A stretch of 64,000 bases of DNA from Odiellus spinosus. Taxonomy: Eukaryota > Arthropoda > Arachnida > Opiliones > Phalangiidae. The stretch's first letter is position 1; every line of letters starts with the position of its first letter. The position numbers were made by a program, and so were the translations under genes. Shown piece by piece: positions 62,503-64,000 of this stretch. The stretch covers positions 682,001-746,000 of the forward strand of contig CAWUCO010000268.1 in the NCBI GenBank assembly GCA_963920705.1, in the 5' to 3' direction. Below the pieces are notes generated by a model, which had not been told where the DNA came from, made no database searches, and saw only the letters and a list, made by a program, of their open reading frames with translations.

Positions 62503-64000
62503 TTGCAATTTAGACAAAACCAAAGTCATTCGAAAGAGCAATTAATGGACAGTCTAAATAATAAGAGTTTTCAAAAATCCGTTGAAAAACAAGAAAAATA
62601 TGACCAATTCAAGAAATCATACAATATCAAAATAGTCAAATTTCAGATTTTAAAAATTCGCTTTTTGATATTAGATGTTTTTTGAATTGGCCATATTTTC
62701 CATGTTTTTCAACGGTTTTTCCAAAACTCTTGTTTTTTAGATAGACAAATATTTGCTCTTTCGAGTGGTCTTAATTTTGTCTAAATCGCTTAAAAATCAA
62801 AAGTTTTGTGTCCATTTGAATCCAATAATCTTGGATTTTTAAGCGTTTTTGCTTTATTTTAACCAATTTTAAATTTGTCACAATTTTGCAATTTAGACAA
62901 AACCAAAGTCATTCGAAAGAGCAATTAATGGACAGTCTAAATAATAAGAGTTTTCAAAAATCCGTTGAAAAACAAGAAAAATATGACCAATTCAAGAAAT
63001 CATACAATACCAAAATAGTCAAATTTCAGATTTTAAAAATTCGCTTTTTGATATTAGATGTTTTTTGAATTGTCCATATTTTCCATGTTTTTCAACGGAT
63101 TTTCCAAAACTCTTGTTTTTTAGATAGACCAATATTTGCTCTTTCGAGTGGTCTTAATTTTGCCTAAATCGCTTAAAAATCAAAAGTTTTGTGTCCATTT
63201 GAATCCAATAATCTTGGATTTTTAAGCGTTTTTGCTTAATTTTAACCAATTTTATATTTGTCACGTTTTGGCAATTTAGACAAAACCAAAGTCATTCGAA
63301 AGAGCAATTAATGGACAGTCTAAATAATAAGAGTTTTCAAAAATCCGTTGAAAAACAAGAAAAATATGACCAATTCAAGAAATCATACAATATCAAAATA
63401 GTCAAATTTCAGATTTTAAAAATTCGCTTTTTGATATTAGATGTTTTTTGAATTGGCCATATTTTCCATGTTTTTCAACGGATTTTCCAAAACTCTTGTT
63501 TTTTAGATAGACCAATATTTGCTCTTTCAAGTAGTCTTAATTTTGTCTAAATCGCTTAAAAATCAAAAGTTTTGTGTCCATTTGAATCCAATAATCTTGG
63601 ATTTTTAAGCGTTTTTGCTTTATTTTAACCAATTTTAAATTTGTCACAATTTTGCAATTTAGACAAAACCAAAGTCATTCGAAAGAGCAATTAATGGACA
63701 GTCTAAATAATAAGAGTTTTCAAAAATCCGTTGAAAAACAAGAAAAATATGACCAATTCAAGAAATCATACAATACCAAAATAGTCAAATTTCAGATTTT
63801 AAAAATTCGCTTTTTGATATTAGATGTTTTTTGAATTGGCCATATTTTCCATGTTTTTCAACGGATTTTCCAAAACTCTTGTTTTTTAGATAGACAAATA
63901 TTTGCTCTTTCGAGTGGTCTTAATTTTGTCTAAATCGCTTAAAAATCAAAAGTTTTGTGTCCATTTGAATCCAATAATCTTGGATTTTTAAGCGTTTTTG
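62503..64000 (+). repeat. 1532-bp tetramer, copy 2 (truncated by window)
   Basis: Units 62503 (CGGTTTTTCC), 62886 (TTTTGCCTAAATCGC), 63269 (TTTCAAGTAGTC) and 63652 repeat the previous four at exactly 1532 bp. The window ends before the fourth unit is complete, so the array continues beyond it. Confidence 0.83.

Larger units (their letters stand above)
1..64000 (+). repeat. Satellite array, ~383-bp monomer, ~167 copies
   Basis: The whole window is a head-to-tail array of a 383-bp monomer. Taking the base before TGCAATTTAGAC as phase, monomers start at 92, 475, 858, 1241 and so on to 63652 at 383-bp steps, with rare 1-bp shifts plus one 21-bp gain and one 43-bp loss. Every line read aligns to the monomer and no foreign sequence interrupts it. 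Ten monomers lie on the opposite strand. Monomers fall into variant classes (for example CACAATTTTGCAA versus CACGTTTTGGCAA at the left-arm edge) arranged in higher-order repeats. This is the layout of eukaryotic centromeric or pericentromeric satellite. Family and species are not recognised. Confidence 0.97.
54842..64000 (+). repeat. Region F: 24 monomers, 4- and 6/7-unit repeats
   Basis: Dominated by GACC or GGCC units with TCATACAATACC, TTTAAATTTGTCA and TTTCAAGTAGTC. 55608 (type b) recurs at 57906 (six units), and the pair 56374/56757 (GACAAAGCC, CTTAATTTTCAG, GAGCTTTC, TCAAACAATACC) recurs at 59055/59438 (seven units); the difference is one extra type c monomer (58289/58672). From 60971 a 1532-bp tetramer takes over. 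59821 has an extra T in AATTTTTGTC. The last monomer (63652) is cut by the window end. Confidence 0.8.

Noticed and set aside
1..64000. CRISPR-like array (regular repeats with spacers)
   Set aside because: The repeats are 383 bp and contiguous, with no variable spacers between short direct repeats and no cas genes.
1..64000. tRNA, rRNA or other known RNA gene
   Set aside because: No segment departs from the satellite monomer, and nothing resembling conserved tRNA or rRNA motifs is present on either strand.
1..64000. Known 359-bp type (Drosophila 1.688) or other familiar insect satellite
   Set aside because: The monomer length is near, but I see none of the sequence I associate with that family; identity would need a database search.

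Overview
The window is one uninterrupted satellite DNA array. All 64 kb resolve into about 167 copies of a roughly 383-bp, AT-rich monomer; G+C is near 27% by hand count of two 60-base lines. I see no gene, RNA gene, transposon or single-copy sequence. The makeup (kilobases of tandem monomers, higher-order repeats, no genes) points to eukaryotic constitutive heterochromatin such as a centromeric or pericentromeric array. An invertebrate (insect or nematode) seems plausible from the AT-richness and undepleted CpG, but I do not recognise the satellite family and cannot name the organism.

The monomer is almost entirely palindromic. Taking 92-474 as reference, two 110-bp arms (95-204 and 268-377) are inverted copies of each other, with 91 of 110 positions identical and no gaps, around a 63-bp loop that holds a nested 10-bp inverted repeat. 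The right arm runs directly into a second, shorter inverted repeat (376-434). Only a 43-bp A/T-rich segment (435-477) and parts of the loops lack a mirror image. Short open frames of about 60 codons in many monomers are by-products of the repeat.

Layout: superblock A (92-17327, 45 monomers), B (17328-27305, 26) and C (27306-36878, 25) are related long-range repeats. They share the same order of monomer variants but differ in the copy number of internal sub-repeats. Region D (36879-43772, 18 monomers), E (43773-54841, 29) and F (54842-64000, about 24) carry other variant mixes with 3- and 4-monomer higher-order repeats.

The most striking feature is a set of ten strand-switched monomers (four in A, four in B, two in C) set in an otherwise head-to-tail array. 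All ten have the same breakpoints, both inside the palindromic arms, and share private variants. They therefore look like one fold-back or template-switch event that was later amplified in 766-bp modules. Each creates a near-perfect inverted repeat with arms of about 420 bp and can pair with its left or its right neighbour. Other events seen are a 21-bp internal duplication, a 43-bp microhomology deletion giving a 340-bp monomer, chimeric monomers, and variant classes defined by CpG to TpG/CpA changes.
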